A stretch of 64,000 nt of DNA from Nitrincola tapanii (GCF_008368715.1 NZ_SMRS01000001.1:62001-126000), one strand, 5' to 3'; numbered from the stretch's first letter, positions 42,885 through 54,130 are shown. The notes: generated from the sequence alone by a model not told the origin. Made by a program: numbers and translations.

Positions 42885-43973
42885 ATGCAGACGTTAACGG
42901 TTGACCTAGGTGAGCGTAGTTACCCGATTTACATAGGTTCAGAGCTTTTTACACCAGAACACTTTCAGCCGCATATCGCAGGCCGCCAGGTGATGATTGT
43001 CACCAACGACAGAGTTGCGCCTTTATATCTGCAGCGCCTCAAAGCCCAGTTAAGCCATTTCCAGGTCAGTGAAGTGATTTTGCCGGATGGTGAAGCCTAT
43101 AAAACCCTGGCGCAGGTGAATCAGATTTTTGATGCCCTATTACAGGCTCGCCATAACCGTACCACTACGCTGATCGCCTTAGGGGGCGGTGTTATTGGGG
43201 ATATGACCGGATTCGCCGCAGCGTGTTATCAGCGCGGCGTTGATTTTATTCAGGTGCCGACGACGCTCCTGTCTCAGGTGGATTCTTCCGTTGGAGGTAA
43301 AACCGGCGTTAATCATCCGTTGGGAAAAAATATGATCGGTGCGTTTCATCAGCCGCGTGCGGTGATCGCCGATACTCAGGTGCTGAAAACGCTGCCTAAA
43401 GCTGAGCTTTCCGCAGGCCTGGCGGAAGTGATCAAGTATGGCTTGATCTACGATGCCGATTTCTTTGCTTGGCTGGAAGCGCATATGGATGGCCTGTATC
43501 AGGGTGATAGTGCCTTGTTGGCGCAAGCTATCTATCGTTCCTGTGAAATTAAAGCGGAAGTTGTCGCGCAGGATGAGCGGGAATCGGGAATTCGTGCCTG
43601 GCTGAATCTGGGGCATACCTTTGGTCATGCGATTGAAACCGATGCTGGGTATGGTGCTTGGTTGCACGGTGAGGCGGTGGGAGCCGGTACGATGATGGCG
43701 GCGGATTTGTCCGCACGATTAGGTTGGTTGAATGCGCAGGATGTTGAGCGTATTCGCACCTTGTTACAGCGCGCAGGTTTACCAATCTGCCCACCTTTAG
43801 AGATGCCTCCCCAGCGTTTCCTGGAACTAATGGCGGTGGACAAAAAAGTGTTAGATGGTCAGTTGCGCCTGGTTTTGCTGAAAAAAATCGGTGAAGCTAC
43901 GGTAACCAGTGACTTCCCTCAGGCGTTGTTGATGCAAACCCTGGAGGCCGGTCAGGCCTTAGGTAAGCTATAA
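42885..43973 (+). CDS. aroB: 3-dehydroquinate synthase
   Basis: Second step of the shikimate pathway, converting DAHP to 3-dehydroquinate with NAD and a divalent metal. [49 protein letters not shown] and the metal-binding His in [11 protein letters not shown] are all seen. 362 residues (E. coli 362). damX follows 26 bases later. Confidence 0.97.
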   Translation: MQTLTVDLGERSYPIYIGSELFTPEHFQPHIAGRQVMIVTNDRVAPLYLQRLKAQLSHFQVSEVILPDGEAYKTLAQVNQIFDALLQARHNRTTTLIALGGGVIGDMTGFAAACYQRGVDFIQVPTTLLSQVDSSVGGKTGVNHPLGKNMIGAFHQPRAVIADTQVLKTLPKAELSAGLAEVIKYGLIYDADFFAWLEAHMDGLYQGDSALLAQAIYRSCEIKAEVVAQDERESGIRAWLNLGHTFGHAIETDAGYGAWLHGEAVGAGTMMAADLSARLGWLNAQDVERIRTLLQRAGLPICPPLEMPPQRFLELMAVDKKVLDGQLRLVLLKKIGEATVTSDFPQALLMQTLEAGQALGKL

Positions 43974-43999
43974 AGCGGCTGTGGGGTTAGGAGGTGAGT

Positions 44000-45538
44000 A
44001 TGATCGAATCGGCGCATCATCATTTTATTGAGCCCAACTCTCGCCGTCAGTTGGTCGACAAGCTGCAGCATCTTGTTCGTTACTCGGATTATTTGATTTT
44101 GCTGCTCGGCGAATCGGGTAGCGGTCGTACACGGATGCTGGAACAGGTCGCCAATCTATCGGCTGAGAACTCCCAGCGTCTGGCGCTCATCTCTTTGCAA
44201 CAGGCAACGGATGTGACCGCCTTGTTAACGCATCTAGTGGTGGGCTTGGGTGCGGAGTTGCCTGCCGATGCAGATAATCGGGCACGTTTGACGGAAATCC
44301 ATCGTCTGGCGAAAGGGCTGGCCGAAGTGGGGATGGCTTTGGTTATTCTCATTGATAATGCCGATCTGCTCAGTGATAACGCACTGGAGTTGTTGATTGG
44401 GCTGCGTCAACTGGGTGCGGCCACCCCGCGTTTGTTGCTCAGTGGTTTACCTGAGTTTCAAATGCGCGCGGAAGAGCGAGGGCTTTATCGTCGTTTGGAG
44501 GGTAAGGTGCATCTTCAGCGCTTAAATCCGCTGGATGCTCAAGAATCTGAAGCCTTTATCGCGGCGCTCTTGCCCGCTGATGCCGATCCTGATCCGAATC
44601 AGGTCAAGCGCTTGGTGTTGCAAGCAGAGGGCAATCTCTCTGCGTTAAAACTGGGCGTCATTGATCTGCTGCGCGAAGGGCGGGTCTCCTCACGCAGTGG
44701 AGCCATGCCGATTCCGCCTGCGCATTTGGCAGGCATTGGCGCAGTCTTGTTGCTGATCACTAGTTTTGCGGTTTGGCACTATCTGCCGAGCCAGACTGTT
44801 GAAGAAACCACCACACAAATTGTTTTGCCACTGGATCAAGTGCCTTTTGCTCAGGTTGAGGAGGAGGTCGTTGAGATTCAGGTGATGAGTGAGCTGGAGC
44901 GTCGTTTAGCGGAGCAAGAAGCGCTCCTAGCCGCACAGCCGAGTCTTGAGCAAGACCCGCTGCTCGATCAGCCTGATCCAACTCTGGTTGCACCGCAACC
45001 GCAGCCCCAGCTCCAGCCCGAGGCACCTCTGCCCGCGCCGGTTGCGCCCGTGGCTGAAGTCGAACAAACTCCTGCACCTGCACCTGCATCTGCACCTGCA
45101 CCAGTCGTCGCGGCGCCAGCACCCACGCCTGTTGCACCTCCGCCCGCACCGCCTGCGCCCAGTGTGGCACCGGCCGCTACACCTTCAGCTCCGCCTGTAG
45201 CGAGTGCGCAGAGATCGGCTGGGCCTTCAGGTTCGTATCTACGTGCGGATGAATTGATGGGCTGGCCGGATTCCGGTTATACCCTGCAAATACTCGGTGC
45301 GCGCTCCGAAGAAAATGTCGTTAGGTTCATTCAAGCCCAAGCTCAACCCCAGCGTTTTTATTACTTCAAAACGCTGCTGCGCGATGAACCCTGGCATGTT
45401 GTGGTCTATGGGCAGTATAATAGCAGGTCGGCTGCGGTGGCGGCGGTGAATCAACTGCCGAAAGAGTTGCGAGATCGCAACCCTTGGCCCAGATCGATCG
45501 CCGGTGTGAAAACCGACATACAAAAAATAAACCAGTAA
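44000..45538 (+). CDS. damX: DamX-like SPOR-domain division protein with AAA-type N-terminal domain
   Basis: An ExeA/AAA-like domain at residues 1-230 has a Walker A in which Lys is Arg (GESGSGRT, 37-44) and a Walker B-like LVILIDNADLL. A membrane helix (about 245-263) is followed by a long Pro/Ala/Gln/Glu-rich periplasmic linker and a C-terminal SPOR domain (SGYTLQILGARSEENV onward) that binds denuded septal peptidoglycan. 512 residues from the ATG at 44000, which follows AGGAGG; the GTG at 43994 lies inside that Shine-Dalgarno. Its place after aroB is conserved. Confidence 0.88.
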   Translation: MIESAHHHFIEPNSRRQLVDKLQHLVRYSDYLILLLGESGSGRTRMLEQVANLSAENSQRLALISLQQATDVTALLTHLVVGLGAELPADADNRARLTEIHRLAKGLAEVGMALVILIDNADLLSDNALELLIGLRQLGAATPRLLLSGLPEFQMRAEERGLYRRLEGKVHLQRLNPLDAQESEAFIAALLPADADPDPNQVKRLVLQAEGNLSALKLGVIDLLREGRVSSRSGAMPIPPAHLAGIGAVLLLITSFAVWHYLPSQTVEETTTQIVLPLDQVPFAQVEEEVVEIQVMSELERRLAEQEALLAAQPSLEQDPLLDQPDPTLVAPQPQPQLQPEAPLPAPVAPVAEVEQTPAPAPASAPAPVVAAPAPTPVAPPPAPPAPSVAPAATPSAPPVASAQRSAGPSGSYLRADELMGWPDSGYTLQILGARSEENVVRFIQAQAQPQRFYYFKTLLRDEPWHVVVYGQYNSRSAAVAAVNQLPKELRDRNPWPRSIAGVKTDIQKINQ

Positions 45539-45553
45539 ACTGGTAATAAAATT

Positions 45554-45583
45554 AAGGCCTTCACTAAGTATGAGGGCCTTTTT
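45554..45583 (+). terminator. intrinsic terminator after damX
   Basis: AAGGCCTTCA (45554-45563) pairs with TGAGGGCCTT (45571-45580, one wobble), followed by TTT. It ends the pilM-damX unit. Confidence 0.8.
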
Positions 45584-45639
45584 GACTGAAAATACTTCAG
45601 TTGCCCCTCGACTGCTAAAAAATTGTTGTAAACCCGAGC

Positions 45640-45666
45640 GGGGTGTAGGATCGACACCCCTTTTTT
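45640..45666 (+). terminator. orphan terminator in the gltB leader region
   Basis: GGGGTGT (45640-45646) pairs perfectly with ACACCCC (45654-45660) and is followed by six T. It is flanked by AAACCCG (45630-45636) and CGGGTTT (45679-45685), which can also pair. damX already has its own terminator at 45554, so this one may attenuate gltB or end a short RNA. Confidence 0.7.
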
Positions 45667-45741
45667 GTCTCTGCGACGCGGGTTTGGTCAGGAAGTTTTT
45701 GTAATTTCTTGTTTTATTAGATTTTTTAGTGAGATTGGCTT

Positions 45742-48700
45742 ATGAGCAATGGTCTATATCGCCCAGGTGAATTTAAAGACAACTGTGGCTTTGGCCTGAT
45801 GGCACAGATGCAAGGAGAAGCGAGTCACGCTCTCCTGCAGAAAGCTATTCAGGCACTTGCCTGCATGACTCACCGCGGAGGCATTGCAGCAGATGGTAAA
45901 ACCGGTGACGGTTGCGGTCTGTTAATGCAAAAGCCCGACGCGTTTATGCGTGCAGTCGCCAAAGAGACATTGCAAACCGAATTGTCCGACCAGTATGCCG
46001 TCGGTATGGTTTTTTTGTCACAGGACACAGAGCGTGCACAGCAGGCACGTGAAATCCTCAATACTGAACTTCAGGCTCAGGGGTTAGGTGTATACGGCTG
46101 GCGCGTAGTGCCAACGGATGACAGCTGCCTAGGCCCAATTGCCAAGGACACTCTGCCGCAGATCGAGCAGATTTTTGTCAATCCGCAAGGCAAGGATGAA
46201 ACCTCCTTTGCGACAGCGCTGTTTGTGGCACGCCGTCGTGCTGAAATTGCTTTGACTGAAGATAAAGACTTCTACATCTGTAGCCTGTCTGACAAGGTCA
46301 TCTCCTATAAAGGCTTGATGATGCCGGTGGACCTGCCGGTTTTCTATCGCGATCTGAGTGATCCGCGCCTGGAAACAGCCATCTGTACCTATCACCAGCG
46401 TTTCTCGACCAATACCGCGCCACGTTGGCCGCTGGCACAGCCTTTCCGCTTTTTGGCGCACAACGGCGAAATCAATACCATCGATGGTAACCGTAACTGG
46501 GCGCGTGCACGGAGCAGCAAGTTTGCTACGCCGCTGCTGCCGGATATTGAGTCCCTGCAGCCGATCGTGAACACCACCGGTTCCGACTCCTCCAGTATGG
46601 ATAACATGCTGGAATTCCTGCTGGTCGGCGGTATGGATATCTACCGTGCCGTGCGCATGATCGTGCCACCGGCTTGGCAGAATGTGGAAACCATGGATTC
46701 CAATCTGCGTGCCTTCTATGAATACAACTCCATGCATATGGAGCCTTGGGATGGCCCAGCGGGTATGGTGATGACCGATGGTCGTTACGCCGTGTGTATG
46801 CTCGATCGTAATGGTCTGCGTCCTTCACGCTGGGTCATGCTAAAAGATGGCTTGCTCTGTACCGCCTCTGAAATCGGGGTGTTTGATTATGAGCCTTCCC
46901 AGATCCAGGCCCAGGGGCGTGTCGGCCCAGGCCAGATGCTGGTGATCGACACGGCCACCGGTGAAGTGCTGCATACCGAAGATGTGGATAATAAACTCAA
47001 AGCGCGTCAGCCTTACCGCAAATGGCTACGTGAGAACTCTCTGCCCCTTGAGCAGACCATGAGTTTTGTTGAGGAATCCACCTCCTTCCGTGATATGTCA
47101 CCGGAAGAAACCAAGATTCATATGAAGATGTTCCAGGTCACGTTTGAAGAGCGTGATCAGGTGCTGCGTCCGCTGGGTGAGTCCGGTATGGAAGCGGTCG
47201 GATCGATGGGTGACGACAAGCCGATGGCGGTTCTGTCGCAGCGCATTCGTTCCGTTTACGACTATTTCCGTCAGCAGTTCGCCCAGGTAACCAACCCGCC
47301 GATCGACCCCCTGCGTGAAGCGATCGTGATGTCATTGGAAACCTGCATCGGCACAGAGCGTAACGTCTTTGAAGAAACGCCTGAGCATGCACGCCGTGTT
47401 ATTCTCAATACTCCGATTCTGTCTGCGAGCAAATTCCGTCGTCTGCGTGATAACACGGTCGAAGGCTTTGAGCCGGAAACGCTGGATCTGCAATATGATC
47501 CGACGGAGATGACGCTGGAAGCTGCGATCCACGATCTTTGCCAGCGTGCGGAACAAGCGGCGCGTAATGGTAAGGTCATCCTGGTGTTGAGTGATGCCTA
47601 CCTGAAGCAGGGTAAATTGCCGATTCATGCGGCAATGGCGACCGGTGCAGTTCACCATTATCTGGTTGAGAAGGGTTTGCGCTCCAACGCTAACCTAGTC
47701 ATCGAAACCGGCACTGCGCGTGATCCGCATCATTTTGCTGTACTCTTCGGTTTTGGTGCGACGGCGGTGTATCCATATTTGGCCTACCGTGTGCTGAATG
47801 ATCTGTGCCGCACCGGTGAAATCACCGCTGAGCCTCTGCAAACCCACGAAAACTATCGTAAAGGGATCAACAAAGGTTTGTTGAAAATCCTCTCAAAAAT
47901 GGGGATTTCGACCATTGCTTCCTATCGTGGTGCGCAGCTGTTTGAAGCCGTGGGGCTGTCTAGCGAAGTGGTGAAACTTTGCTTCAAAGGCGTGGCCAGC
48001 CGTATCGAAGGGGCGCGTTTTGAGCACTTCCAGTTTGAACAGTCTTTATTGGCTAAGGAAGCTTGGAGCCCACGTAAACCGCTGCAACAGGGTGGTTTGC
48101 TCAAGTATGTACACGGCGCGGAATATCACGCCTACAACCCGGATGTTGTGACCAGTATTCACAAGGCCGTGACCAGTGGTGATCCGCGTGATTACCAGCG
48201 TTACGCCGAGCTGGTGAACCAGCGTGGTGTAGCAACACTGCGTGACCTTTTAGGCCTACGCAAAGATATTCAGCCTATCCCACTGTCTGAAGTGGAACCT
48301 GTTGAGGCCCTCTTCCCACGCTTTGACAGCGCCGCTATGTCGCTGGGAGCCTTGTCACCGGAAGCGCATGAAGCCTTAGCGGTGGCGATGAATGAGTTGG
48401 GCGGTCGTTCCAACTCGGGTGAGGGCGGTGAAGATCCAGCGCGTCATGGCACCATGAAGCGCTCTAAAATCAAACAGATCGCTTCAGGCCGTTTTGGTGT
48501 GACACCCGAATATCTGATGAGCGCCGACGTGATGCAGATCAAAGTCGCGCAGGGCGCTAAGCCGGGTGAAGGGGGGCAGTTGCCGGGCGGTAAGGTTAAT
48601 GCCTTGATCGCACGTCTACGTTATTCCGTGCCGGGTGTGACCCTGATTTCACCACCGCCGCACCATGACATCTATTCGATCGAAGATTTGGCACAGCTGA

Positions 48701-50199
48701 TCTTCGACCTCAAGCAGATCAATCCTGAAGGTCTGGTATCGGTCAAACTGGTATCGCGTCCAGGTGTTGGCACGATTGCTTGTGGTGTGGCCAAAGCCTA
48801 TGCCGATCTCATCACCATTTCCGGTTATGACGGCGGCACAGCGGCCTCACCGCTGACGTCGATCCACTATGCCGGTTCACCTTGGGAGTTGGGGCTGGCC
48901 GATGCGCATCAGTCACTGCGTGCTAACCACCTGCGCGGCAAAATTCGCCTGCAGACAGACGGTGGTTTGAAAACCGGTCTGGATGTGGTGAAGGCCGCGA
49001 TTCTGGGTGCGGAAAGCTTCGGTTTTGGCACCATGCCGATGGTGGCCTTAGGCTGTAAATACCTGCGTATTTGCCATCTGAATAACTGTGCAACCGGTGT
49101 GGCCACTCAGCGTGCTGATCTGCGTGAAGATCATTTCCGTGGCACGGTGGAGATGGTGAAAAACTTCTTCCGTTTTGTTGCAGAAGAAACCCGTCAGTGG
49201 ATGGCGCAATTGGGTGTACGCACTCTGGAAGAGCTGATCGGTCGTGTCGATCTGTTGGAAGTCTTGGCAGGTGAAACCGACAAGCAGAGCAAGCTCGATC
49301 TGTCGCCCATCATCAGTGATGCCGGTGTGCCGGCACACTATCCACAAACCTGCCAGCAGCCGCGCAACGAACCCTATGATTCCGGTGCGTTGAACAGTCA
49401 GATGGCTGAAATGGCTGGCCAGGCGATTGCCGATAAACTCGGCGGCGAGTGGGCGCTGAAGATCACCAACTGCGATCGTTCGGTCGGTGCGCGCACCTCC
49501 GGTTTGATCGCCAAGCATCACGGCAACCTCGGCATGTGTGATGCGCCGGCAATCTTTAACTTCCGTGGCCATGCGGGCCAGTCCTTCGGCGTCTGGAATG
49601 CCGGTGGTCAGCACCTGTATCTGGAAGGCGATGCCAATGACTATGTCGGTAAAGGGATGGCCGGCGGTAAGATTGTGCTGCGTCCTTTCCAGGAAGTGGA
49701 TTACAAAACCAACGAAGCTTCCATCATGGGCAACACCTGCCTCTACGGTGCGACGGGCGGCAAATTGTTCGCTGCTGGTCAGGCCGGTGAGCGTTTTGCG
49801 GTGCGTAACTCCGGTTGCCACGCCGTGATCGAAGGTGCCGGTGACCACTGCTGTGAGTATATGACGGGCGGCATGGTGACTGTGCTGGGTGAGACGGGCT
49901 ACAACTTCGGAGCGGGGATGACCGGCGGTTTTGCCTATGTACTCGATCTAGACAACAGCTTTGTGGATAAGTACAACCATGAACTGGTGGATATCCACCG
50001 CATTGCAACTGAGCAGATGGAGGCACATAAGAACCACCTGCGCTCAACCATTATCGAATTTACCCGCGAAACACGCAGTGCCTGGGGTCAGGAGATCCTA
50101 GACAACTTCGATGATCTGATTGGCAAGTTCTGGCTGGTGAAGCCTTATGCCACCGGCATCAACGATCTGCTGAACAGCATTCGCAAACGCCCTGAATAA
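45742..50199 (+). CDS. gltB: glutamate synthase (NADPH), large subunit
   Basis: Transfers the amide of glutamine to 2-oxoglutarate to give two glutamates. The glutaminase domain starts after a 14-residue propeptide with the nucleophile Cys15 in [10 protein letters not shown]; then come the central domain, the FMN-binding synthase domain ([26 protein letters not shown]), the 3Fe-4S cluster cysteines in [12 protein letters not shown], and the C-terminal GXGXG beta-helix ([19 protein letters not shown]). 1485 residues, typical. No frame damage. gltD follows after 96 bases. Confidence 0.97.
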   Translation: MSNGLYRPGEFKDNCGFGLMAQMQGEASHALLQKAIQALACMTHRGGIAADGKTGDGCGLLMQKPDAFMRAVAKETLQTELSDQYAVGMVFLSQDTERAQQAREILNTELQAQGLGVYGWRVVPTDDSCLGPIAKDTLPQIEQIFVNPQGKDETSFATALFVARRRAEIALTEDKDFYICSLSDKVISYKGLMMPVDLPVFYRDLSDPRLETAICTYHQRFSTNTAPRWPLAQPFRFLAHNGEINTIDGNRNWARARSSKFATPLLPDIESLQPIVNTTGSDSSSMDNMLEFLLVGGMDIYRAVRMIVPPAWQNVETMDSNLRAFYEYNSMHMEPWDGPAGMVMTDGRYAVCMLDRNGLRPSRWVMLKDGLLCTASEIGVFDYEPSQIQAQGRVGPGQMLVIDTATGEVLHTEDVDNKLKARQPYRKWLRENSLPLEQTMSFVEESTSFRDMSPEETKIHMKMFQVTFEERDQVLRPLGESGMEAVGSMGDDKPMAVLSQRIRSVYDYFRQQFAQVTNPPIDPLREAIVMSLETCIGTERNVFEETPEHARRVILNTPILSASKFRRLRDNTVEGFEPETLDLQYDPTEMTLEAAIHDLCQRAEQAARNGKVILVLSDAYLKQGKLPIHAAMATGAVHHYLVEKGLRSNANLVIETGTARDPHHFAVLFGFGATAVYPYLAYRVLNDLCRTGEITAEPLQTHENYRKGINKGLLKILSKMGISTIASYRGAQLFEAVGLSSEVVKLCFKGVASRIEGARFEHFQFEQSLLAKEAWSPRKPLQQGGLLKYVHGAEYHAYNPDVVTSIHKAVTSGDPRDYQRYAELVNQRGVATLRDLLGLRKDIQPIPLSEVEPVEALFPRFDSAAMSLGALSPEAHEALAVAMNELGGRSNSGEGGEDPARHGTMKRSKIKQIASGRFGVTPEYLMSADVMQIKVAQGAKPGEGGQLPGGKVNALIARLRYSVPGVTLISPPPHHDIYSIEDLAQLIFDLKQINPEGLVSVKLVSRPGVGTIACGVAKAYADLITISGYDGGTAASPLTSIHYAGSPWELGLADAHQSLRANHLRGKIRLQTDGGLKTGLDVVKAAILGAESFGFGTMPMVALGCKYLRICHLNNCATGVATQRADLREDHFRGTVEMVKNFFRFVAEETRQWMAQLGVRTLEELIGRVDLLEVLAGETDKQSKLDLSPIISDAGVPAHYPQTCQQPRNEPYDSGALNSQMAEMAGQAIADKLGGEWALKITNCDRSVGARTSGLIAKHHGNLGMCDAPAIFNFRGHAGQSFGVWNAGGQHLYLEGDANDYVGKGMAGGKIVLRPFQEVDYKTNEASIMGNTCLYGATGGKLFAAGQAGERFAVRNSGCHAVIEGAGDHCCEYMTGGMVTVLGETGYNFGAGMTGGFAYVLDLDNSFVDKYNHELVDIHRIATEQMEAHKNHLRSTIIEFTRETRSAWGQEILDNFDDLIGKFWLVKPYATGINDLLNSIRKRPE

Positions 50200-50255
50200 G
50201 CGCCCTGCGCAGATTCAATCGGGAAATCTTACGGGTAAAAGTAGAGATAGAATCA

Positions 50256-50281
50256 GATGCCAGGGTCGCTACCCTGGCATC
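50256..50281 (+). other. perfect hairpin between gltB and gltD
   Basis: GATGCCAGGGT (50256-50266) and ACCCTGGCATC (50271-50281): eleven pairs closed by a CGCT loop, with no T-run, ending four bases before the gltD Shine-Dalgarno (GAGG at 50285). An mRNA stabilising or cistron-balancing element is the likely role. Confidence 0.6.
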
Positions 50282-50292
50282 GAGTGAGGTGA

Positions 50293-51729
<1,437 letters not shown>

Positions 51730-51776
51730 GAACGCGCTCCCTAGCCTTAAAAAGGCTCGCGCCTTCTGAGTCAACG

Positions 51777-51811
51777 AAACCGGTGAGGGTTAAACGCCTC
51801 ACCGGTTTTTT
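51777..51811 (+). terminator. intrinsic terminator after gltD
   Basis: AAACCGGTGAGG (51777-51788) pairs with CCTCACCGGTTT (51797-51808) around an 8-base loop and is followed by more T. It closes the gltBD operon. Confidence 0.92.
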
Positions 51812-52045
51812 GCTTTTCAGGCCGGTAGATCTGCTTTTCTGCTAAGTCTATTTTTTTCGTATTTTTTCAATCTTTAGGTTTGTTGAGTGACCTAATTTGC
51901 TGAAATTGACATAAATGGTCACTTTCTCGGTGTTTTAGATGAGTGTTTGTGAGTAAAAACCCGATAGAGTGCAGGGTTTTGATCTAACTCTCTCTTTCCT
52001 AAAGGGTTTTTAATATTTAAATCAGATTAATACTTTGTTGATGAG
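51812..52045 (+). promoter_or_regulatory. AT-rich upstream region of the pilin gene
   Basis: No gene is visible between the gltD terminator and the pilin promoter. It holds a perfect 7-base inverted repeat, AGTGACC (51886-51892) and GGTCACT (51917-51923), with centres 31 bases apart, that is about three helical turns. It lies roughly 150-190 bases before the predicted sigma-54 start, where enhancer-binding proteins usually sit. The rest is T-rich with no clear motif. Confidence 0.4.
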
Positions 52046-52063
52046 TTGGCATAGGCTATGCTT
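52046..52063 (+). promoter_or_regulatory. sigma-54 promoter of the pilin gene
   Basis: TTGGCATAGGCTATGCTT has GG at 52048-52049 and GC at 52060-52061 with exactly ten bases between, the -24/-12 pattern (consensus TGGCAC-N5-TTGCA). Transcription should start near 52073. In Pseudomonas pilA depends on sigma-54 and PilR; here the activator gene is not in the window. Confidence 0.7.
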
Positions 52064-52166
52064 GATTCTGCTTAGCGAATCCACCTGCCCTGCAGGGAAG
52101 CGTGGCAGAGCAAAGTTTAGTGATGATCTACTTAATTTGTTTTTAGACTCCCTGAGGAGAAACAAA

Positions 52167-52538
52167 ATGAAAAAGCAAGCGGGTTTTACCCTGATTGAGT
52201 TAATGATCGTGGTTGCGATCATCGGTATCCTGGCGGCGATTGCTATTCCAGCCTACCAGAATTATATTCTTAGAGCAGAAGGCGCTAGTGCTGTTGCTGA
52301 GATGTCTGCTGATAAGTTACAAGTATCTCTGAATCTCCAAGAAGGAGCCGCAGACGTATGTGCCGGTGTAACGTCCTCGACATGTGTAGATGGAACAATC
52401 TCAAATACTGTTGGTAATGTAACGGCAACCTTGACACCTGACGTTAATGGAAATCAGTGGACATGTACAGTGAGTGATGCGCGAGCTGCATCATCTACCT
52501 GTACTTTTGGTGGCGGTGCCCCTGGGACTAGCAGTTAA
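52167..52538 (+). CDS. pilA: type IV major pilin-like protein (PilA family)
   Basis: Prepilin with a short leader MKKQAG cut before Phe7 by the prepilin peptidase; Glu at mature position 5 (FTLIE) and the hydrophobic helix [20 protein letters not shown] are canonical. The globular part is short (mature about 117 residues) with four cysteines, two in a [11 protein letters not shown] loop and two in a [15 protein letters not shown] segment near the C-terminus, consistent with a D-region disulfide. GAGGAG lies upstream of the ATG. Its own sigma-54 promoter and terminator suggest it is the abundant major subunit. Confidence 0.9.
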   Translation: MKKQAGFTLIELMIVVAIIGILAAIAIPAYQNYILRAEGASAVAEMSADKLQVSLNLQEGAADVCAGVTSSTCVDGTISNTVGNVTATLTPDVNGNQWTCTVSDARAASSTCTFGGGAPGTSS

Positions 52539-52551
52539 TTAGTTCTTCTTT

Positions 52552-52577
52552 AAAAAGCCCTTTTTAGGGCTTTTTTT
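52552..52577 (+). terminator. intrinsic terminator after pilA
   Basis: AAAAAGCCCT (52552-52561) and AGGGCTTTTT (52566-52575) close on a TTTT loop, with further T. The next gene starts only 8-32 bases later, so its expression depends on read-through or on an unseen promoter. Confidence 0.88.
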
Positions 52578-52584
52578 ATATTTA

Positions 52585-54039
52585 ATGCGAATATTGCAAG
52601 AAGTGGGTATGAAAGTGTTAGTGGATGAATCAGTATCTCTTCGTAACGTTACTTTTTCAGCGCTATATTTCTTGATTCCAAATATCATCGCTTGGGCTGT
52701 ATCCGACTATGTTTCGGTACAAAGGCCTTATGTGAATATTGACTATGCATATCCCGCAATATTGCTGGTTTTGGGATACTGTAAAACATCGGTTATTTTA
52801 TTTTTCTCTGTATTTTTGATTGATTTGTTCGCAATCATCGGTCAGGTATTTGTATTTTTTCGAATTTCAGACATTTTTATCTGGATGAGTTTTTTGCCTT
52901 CTGCCCCTTTTGTTTACAAGGTAATTGTTTTCTTAGGATCTTTATTGGTTCTGATATTGGCTTTTTTGTCAATTTTTTTTGGTAAGAGGTCTCATAAGTT
53001 ATTTGTGCTTGTGGTTGCCAATTGTTTGATATTTATGAATTTGTATGCGGTGTTACTTGTGGCAAGCCCTGAGAAAAGAATTATGCATTGGAGGATGGAT
53101 AGTGATATTTATCTGTATAGTCAGGCAGATTTTTTTATCCGCTATAGGTTTACAAGATTTTTCGATATGGTCAGGGGAGATGGTCAGATATTTGATGAAT
53201 ACACAGATGATGCATTAAGTGATAGGGTGTATCAAGCCATTGATGAAGGGGTACTTTCTGACAAAATTTTGTTTATTGTTGCGGAGTCTTGGGGGGCGAC
53301 AAAAAATCCTTTTATTAATAAAGATGTAATTTCTTCGATTGAACAGCTGCAGTCAAGATCTGTTGAGATGGGATCTTTTAGATTTGCTTCTAGCGCAACA
53401 GTTGCAGGGGAGTTTCGTGAGCTTTGTGGATTAAAACCTTTGCATTATAATTTTAAAAAAATTGAAGAAGGGCTAGATGATTGCCTCCCTAGTAAATTAA
53501 ATCAATTAGGTTATAGAACTAAGAGTTTGCATGGTGCAGTGAGTTCTATGTATGACCGACGCCATTGGTATCCAAGAGTAGGGTTTGATGCGTCTTTATT
53601 TTTTAATAGTCAAGTTTGGTCACGTCGCTGTTATTCTTGGCCAGGGGTTTGTGATAGGGATTTTTTACCTATCGTCGAAGATTTTTTTCGTTCTGATAAT
53701 AAAGGGTTTCTATATTGGCTTACATTAAATAGTCATAGTATTTATGATTTAAGAGATTTGCATGTCGATACATTTGATTGTGTCTTGTATGGTATCCCTA
53801 GTGGTATTGAAACTTGCCGAAATCTCAAGTTGCATAAGCAGTTTTTTGATAACCTTTCAGAGCTGCTTGATCGTGAAGATATGCACGAAGTTGAGGTTTA
53901 TGTGGTTAGTGATCATCACCCTATTATTTTTGATAGGGAGGAATTTGATAATTATTTTGAGAGAGATGTTATTCCTTGGATCAGGATTAGTAAGAAAGAC
54001 TCATCCACGGTAGGGGCTTACACTTCTATGCTAAATTAA
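52585..54039 (+). CDS. membrane-bound sulfatase/LtaS-fold phosphoform transferase, candidate pilin modifier
   Basis: A 484-residue protein with about four or five membrane helices in residues 25-160 and a C-terminal extracytoplasmic alkaline-phosphatase-superfamily domain. Metal ligands and nucleophile can be placed: Glu234 in ILFIVAESWG, Thr272 in SATVAGEFRELCG, Asp443-His444 in VYVVSDHHP, with His316 and His384 as further active-site candidates. They correspond to Glu255, Thr300, Asp475 and His476 of S. aureus LtaS, and the layout resembles EptA/MdoB-type phosphoethanolamine or phosphoglycerol transferases. Codon use is strikingly AT-rich against its neighbours. Two starts are possible: ATG 52585 without Shine-Dalgarno, or ATG 52609. 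It sits between two pilin genes, so pilin modification is my inference; lipid A, glycan or another acceptor cannot be excluded. Confidence 0.75.
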   Translation: MRILQEVGMKVLVDESVSLRNVTFSALYFLIPNIIAWAVSDYVSVQRPYVNIDYAYPAILLVLGYCKTSVILFFSVFLIDLFAIIGQVFVFFRISDIFIWMSFLPSAPFVYKVIVFLGSLLVLILAFLSIFFGKRSHKLFVLVVANCLIFMNLYAVLLVASPEKRIMHWRMDSDIYLYSQADFFIRYRFTRFFDMVRGDGQIFDEYTDDALSDRVYQAIDEGVLSDKILFIVAESWGATKNPFINKDVISSIEQLQSRSVEMGSFRFASSATVAGEFRELCGLKPLHYNFKKIEEGLDDCLPSKLNQLGYRTKSLHGAVSSMYDRRHWYPRVGFDASLFFNSQVWSRRCYSWPGVCDRDFLPIVEDFFRSDNKGFLYWLTLNSHSIYDLRDLHVDTFDCVLYGIPSGIETCRNLKLHKQFFDNLSELLDREDMHEVEVYVVSDHHPIIFDREEFDNYFERDVIPWIRISKKDSSTVGAYTSMLN

Positions 54040-54078
54040 ATTTCATATATGCAGGTTTTTGGTGTTCTGGTGGTATCT

Positions 54079-54130
54079 GGCTTGATCCTAAAGAGGATCC
54101 ACTTATCCTGCTGTAGGAACCGTTTATCCT
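54079..54130 (+). promoter_or_regulatory. three phased ATCCT repeats, candidate AlgR (LytTR) sites
   Basis: GATCCT (54084-54089), TATCCT (54104-54109) and TATCCT (54125-54130) recur every 20-21 bases. The last two extend to CCACTTATCCT and CCGTTTATCCT. ACCGTTTAT (54119-54127) fits the general LytTR site pattern. The block ends six bases before the -35 of the minor pilin promoter. Confidence 0.5.

Noticed and set aside
45060..45210. Tandem repeat or CRISPR-like array (CACCTGCACCTGCA pattern)
   Set aside because: It is the in-frame coding sequence of the Pro/Ala-rich linker of DamX, with no spacers.
47922..48104. Small minus-strand frames within gltB
   Set aside because: They are shadows of gltB codon usage without Shine-Dalgarno or conserved motifs.
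52554..52610. Pilin and transferase as one simple operon
   Set aside because: A good intrinsic terminator lies between them, so co-transcription can only be partial; I treat the link as functional and not as proven co-expression.
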